Of a stretch of 64,000 nucleotides of DNA, positions 61,645 through 64,000 are shown piece by piece. Below the pieces are notes generated by a model. That model did no database searches and was not told where the DNA came from. It saw only the letters and a list, made by a program, of their open reading frames with translations. Numbering within the stretch: position 1 is the first letter of the stretch; every line of letters begins with the position of its first letter. The position numbers were made by a program, and so were the translations under genes. Origin of the DNA: JBCAWW01 sp045106675 (GTDB lineage Bacteria; Bacteroidota; Bacteroidia; J057); contig JBGCFA010000011.1 of the NCBI GenBank assembly GCA_045106675.1, positions 18,117-82,116 on the forward strand, written 5' to 3'.

Positions 61645-63699
61645 ATGGCAACTAAACTCAAAAATTACGCCCTCGGCCAATGGCAAGAACATGCTGGCGA
61701 AGGCATACCACAATATCACGCGATCACCGGAGAAGTGATCTACACAGCAGGCAGTGAAGGTCTAGACTTTGCTGAAATGATGGCTTATGCTCGCTCTGTG
61801 GGTAATCCCGCATTGCGCAATATGACTTTCCAGGAACGCGGCCAGATGATCAAAAAACTGGCCCTCTACCTGCACGAAGGTCGCAAAAGCTATTATCCGA
61901 TTTCCTATCAAACTGGCGCTACCAAAAGCGATAGCTGGGTAGATATTGACGGTGGGATAGGTAATCTATTCGCTTATGCTAGCCTACGTAAACGCTTCCC
62001 TAATGAGACCTATTATGTCGATGGGGAGTTTGCCAATCTTTCTCGCGAGGGAACCTTCATCGGCCATCATATCATGGTGCCTAAGCGTGGAGTGGCGATT
62101 CATATCAATGCTTTCAACTTCCCGATTTGGGGTATGCTCGAAAAGTGTGCTGTCAATTGGTTAGCAGGCGTACCGGCCATTGTCAAGCCAGCCGAACAAA
62201 CTTCCTTTTTGACCGAGGCGATGGTCAAAGACATCATTGCTTCTGGTATTTTGCCAGCAGGAGCTTTACAATTGGTTACGGGTTCAGGAGTAGGGATTTT
62301 AGAGTCAGTTACCGATCAGGATATCGTGACTTTTACTGGTTCGGCCACGACGGGGCGTTTACTGAAAGTACATCCTCGGATCGTCCAAGAAGCAGTGCCT
62401 TTTACGATGGAGGCAGATTCTCTGAACGCTGCGATCTTAGGAGAGGATGCCGTTCCCGGAACGGAAGAGTTTGATCTCTTCGTCAAAGAAGTTCGCCGAG
62501 AAATGACCTCGAAATGTGGTCAGAAATGTACTGCTATTCGACGTATCATCGTACCCGAAAAACTCGTGGAGGACTTCCAGATTGCCCTCGGCAAGCAATT
62601 GGCCAAAATGACCATCGGCAGCCCAACCGAGGAAAGCGTTCGCATGGGTGCGCTCATCAACAAAGAACAAGTCCAAGAAGTCCGTCGCCGCGTCCAAGAA
62701 CTGGCCGAAGAATGCGAAATTGTCTATGGCGATCTCGATGCAGAAATGGATGCCGTTGGCGCAGATTGGAACAAAGGAGCCTTTATGGCCCCTGTTTTGT
62801 TGAGAAACGATGAGCCTTTCAAGAAACTACGTTCGCATGAAATCGAAGCCTTTGGTCCGGTAAGTACGATCTTGCCCTATAAATCCTTAGACGAGGCCAT
62901 CGAATTGGCTAAAATGGGCAAAGGTTCATTGGTGAGTTCGATCACTACAAATGATGACAAAACGGCTAGAGATTATGTCTTAGGAGCGGCTTCGCATCAT
63001 GGTCGTATTCTTGTCCTCAATCGCGAGTCCGCCAAAGAAAGTACTGGACATGGTTCTCCAATGCCTATGCTCGTACATGGTGGTCCCGGACGTGCCGGTG
63101 GAGGCGAAGAGATGGGCGGTATGCGTGGTGTCATGCATTACCTCCAGCGTTGTGCGATCCAAGGAACGCCGAGTTCGCTGACAGCGATTACTAACCAATA
63201 TCAATACGGTGGCAAGCAATTTGAGACGGACGTCCATCCTTTCCGCAAGCACTTTGAAGATGTAGTGGTTGGTGAAACTTTGATCACTGCCAAGCATACT
63301 GTAACCCAAACTGACATCGTCAATTTCGCCAATGTGAGTGGAGATCACTTCTATGCTCATATGGACGAGACTTCTTTAGATGGAACCATCTTTGAAGGCC
63401 GCGTTGCTCACGGATACTTTATTTTGGCTAAGGCCGCTGGTCTGTTTGTCGATGCTAAAAAAGGTCCTGTATTGCTCAATTATGGTATCGACGAATGTCG
63501 TTTTACCAAACCTGTTTATCCGGGTACGACCATCGGGGTGAAGTTTACCTGTAAAGAAAAAATCGATCAAGAAAAACGTGAGCCAGAAGATATCGCCAAA
63601 GGTATCGTCAAGTGGCTAGTGGATGTCTATGATGATGATAATGAGACTGTTGCCATCGCTACGATCCTAACTATGGTCAGAAAACACGATCAATCATGA
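61645..63699 (+). CDS. paaZ: PaaZ: oxepin-CoA hydrolase / 3-oxo-5,6-dehydrosuberyl-CoA semialdehyde dehydrogenase
   Basis: The ATG at 61645 gives 684 residues, close to the known length of PaaZ. The aldehyde dehydrogenase half has the nucleophile Cys295 (CGQKCTAIRRIIVP) and TFTGSATTGRLLK. The C-terminal MaoC-type hydratase starts near residue 540 (FEDVVVGETLITAKHTVTQT). It has the active-site pair Asp567-His568 in NVSGDHFYAHMDE. The enzyme opens the oxepin ring and oxidises the reactive aldehyde. Its stop overlaps the paaF start by four bases (ATGA). Confidence 0.96.
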   Translation: MATKLKNYALGQWQEHAGEGIPQYHAITGEVIYTAGSEGLDFAEMMAYARSVGNPALRNMTFQERGQMIKKLALYLHEGRKSYYPISYQTGATKSDSWVDIDGGIGNLFAYASLRKRFPNETYYVDGEFANLSREGTFIGHHIMVPKRGVAIHINAFNFPIWGMLEKCAVNWLAGVPAIVKPAEQTSFLTEAMVKDIIASGILPAGALQLVTGSGVGILESVTDQDIVTFTGSATTGRLLKVHPRIVQEAVPFTMEADSLNAAILGEDAVPGTEEFDLFVKEVRREMTSKCGQKCTAIRRIIVPEKLVEDFQIALGKQLAKMTIGSPTEESVRMGALINKEQVQEVRRRVQELAEECEIVYGDLDAEMDAVGADWNKGAFMAPVLLRNDEPFKKLRSHEIEAFGPVSTILPYKSLDEAIELAKMGKGSLVSSITTNDDKTARDYVLGAASHHGRILVLNRESAKESTGHGSPMPMLVHGGPGRAGGGEEMGGMRGVMHYLQRCAIQGTPSSLTAITNQYQYGGKQFETDVHPFRKHFEDVVVGETLITAKHTVTQTDIVNFANVSGDHFYAHMDETSLDGTIFEGRVAHGYFILAKAAGLFVDAKKGPVLLNYGIDECRFTKPVYPGTTIGVKFTCKEKIDQEKREPEDIAKGIVKWLVDVYDDDNETVAIATILTMVRKHDQS

Positions 63700-64000
63700 G
63701 TGAAGATAAAAGAACCCAAGGCAACGTCAGCCTAGATATAAAAGAAGGAGTAGGGACCATTACTTTTTTTCACCCTTCGCACAACTCATTGCCGGGCAAG
63801 CTACTAGCTGCTTTGGCTGATACGATCACGCGTTGCGGAACGAATGACTCGATCAAAGTAATCGTCCTCAAAAGCGAAGGCGACCGTACTTTTTGTGCGG
63901 GAGCTAGCTTTGATGAATTAGTCGCTATTGAAAATGAAGCGGCGGGCAAGACTTTTTTCTCTGGTTTTGCTAATGTGATCAATGCTTGCCGTAAGTGCCC
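63696..64000 (+). CDS. paaF: Enoyl-CoA hydratase/isomerase, probably PaaF (3' partial)
   Basis: The frame is open from the ATG at 63696 to the window edge (101 full codons). It encodes a crotonase N-terminal half: VSLDIKEGVGTITFFHPSHN, then KVIVLKSEGDRTFCAGASFD, the first oxyanion-hole segment. It overlaps paaZ by four bases, so it belongs to the operon. The 2,3-dehydroadipyl-CoA hydratase PaaF is the missing step of the lower pathway and is the most likely identity, but the decisive glutamates lie beyond the edge. Confidence 0.75.
   Translation, partial: MSEDKRTQGNVSLDIKEGVGTITFFHPSHNSLPGKLLAALADTITRCGTNDSIKVIVLKSEGDRTFCAGASFDELVAIENEAAGKTFFSGFANVINACRKC

Overview
The window comes from a chromosome of a Bacteroidota bacterium. 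The evidence is promoters of the TTTG-N19-20-TAnnTTTG type, type IX secretion (T9SS) C-terminal sorting domains, a short primary sigma factor of 288 residues, a lipoprotein of the DUF4296 type beside mutS2, and an M56/BlaI pair with TonB-plug-like repeats. Gene content fits a marine or aquatic member of the Saprospiria/Chitinophagia side of the phylum, but that lower rank is an inference. There is no phage, plasmid, insertion sequence or CRISPR array.

Layout. 1-9.7 kb holds housekeeping genes: pyrR (cut by the window edge)-pyrB, an LptF/LptG permease, argS, a PASTA protein, a GH43 glycosidase, the primary sigma factor (minus strand), a nucleoside phosphorylase and tRNA-Arg(CCG). 9.9-13.1 kb is a secreted trio: a serine-hydrolase-fold protein lacking its catalytic residues, and two YceI-domain proteins. 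13.0-22.2 kb is mostly minus strand: a ComEA-like helix-hairpin-helix protein, a 1272-residue multi-PAS histidine kinase, two TraB/GumN paralogues (one with its active-site motifs lost), rocD, a DinB-fold protein and folA. 22.2-25.1 kb is a lipoprotein gene overlapping mutS2.

25.3-48.2 kb looks like one functional region for making and exporting a sulfated surface or extracellular polysaccharide. On the plus strand are cysC-cysD-cysN (sulfate to PAPS), a Wza-like export lipoprotein, a Wzc-like tyrosine kinase/co-polymerase, and gmd-fcl (GDP-L-fucose). On the minus strand, converging on them, are a WcaJ-type initiating transferase, a WecG/TagA transferase, gmhA and gmhB, an MBOAT acyltransferase with an SGNH partner, two sulfotransferases, three glycosyltransferases, a Wzx-like flippase and a Wzy/WaaL-like polymerase or ligase. 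No sulfite-producing or sulfite-reducing genes are present, so the cys genes here probably supply PAPS to the two sulfotransferases rather than cysteine synthesis.

48.4-51.0 kb has moaE-moaD divergent from fdhD, plus a methyltransferase-like gene. 51.0-53.9 kb is an M56-BlaR1-like/BlaI pair whose promoter is covered by three matching palindromes; the M56 protein unexpectedly ends in a T9SS sorting domain. 54-58.1 kb has a secreted metallophosphatase, a T9SS cargo protein and a small lipoprotein. 58.3 kb to the end is the lower phenylacetate pathway, paaG-paaH-paaJ-paaZ-paaF, the last gene cut by the window edge.

The most unusual signal is a dispersed short repeat with core AGCGTTC/GAACGCT (about 35 copies by hand count). 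It extends in at least seven places to GCGTTCKGCRARGC. One 18-base version occurs identically in three unrelated genes in three different reading registers.
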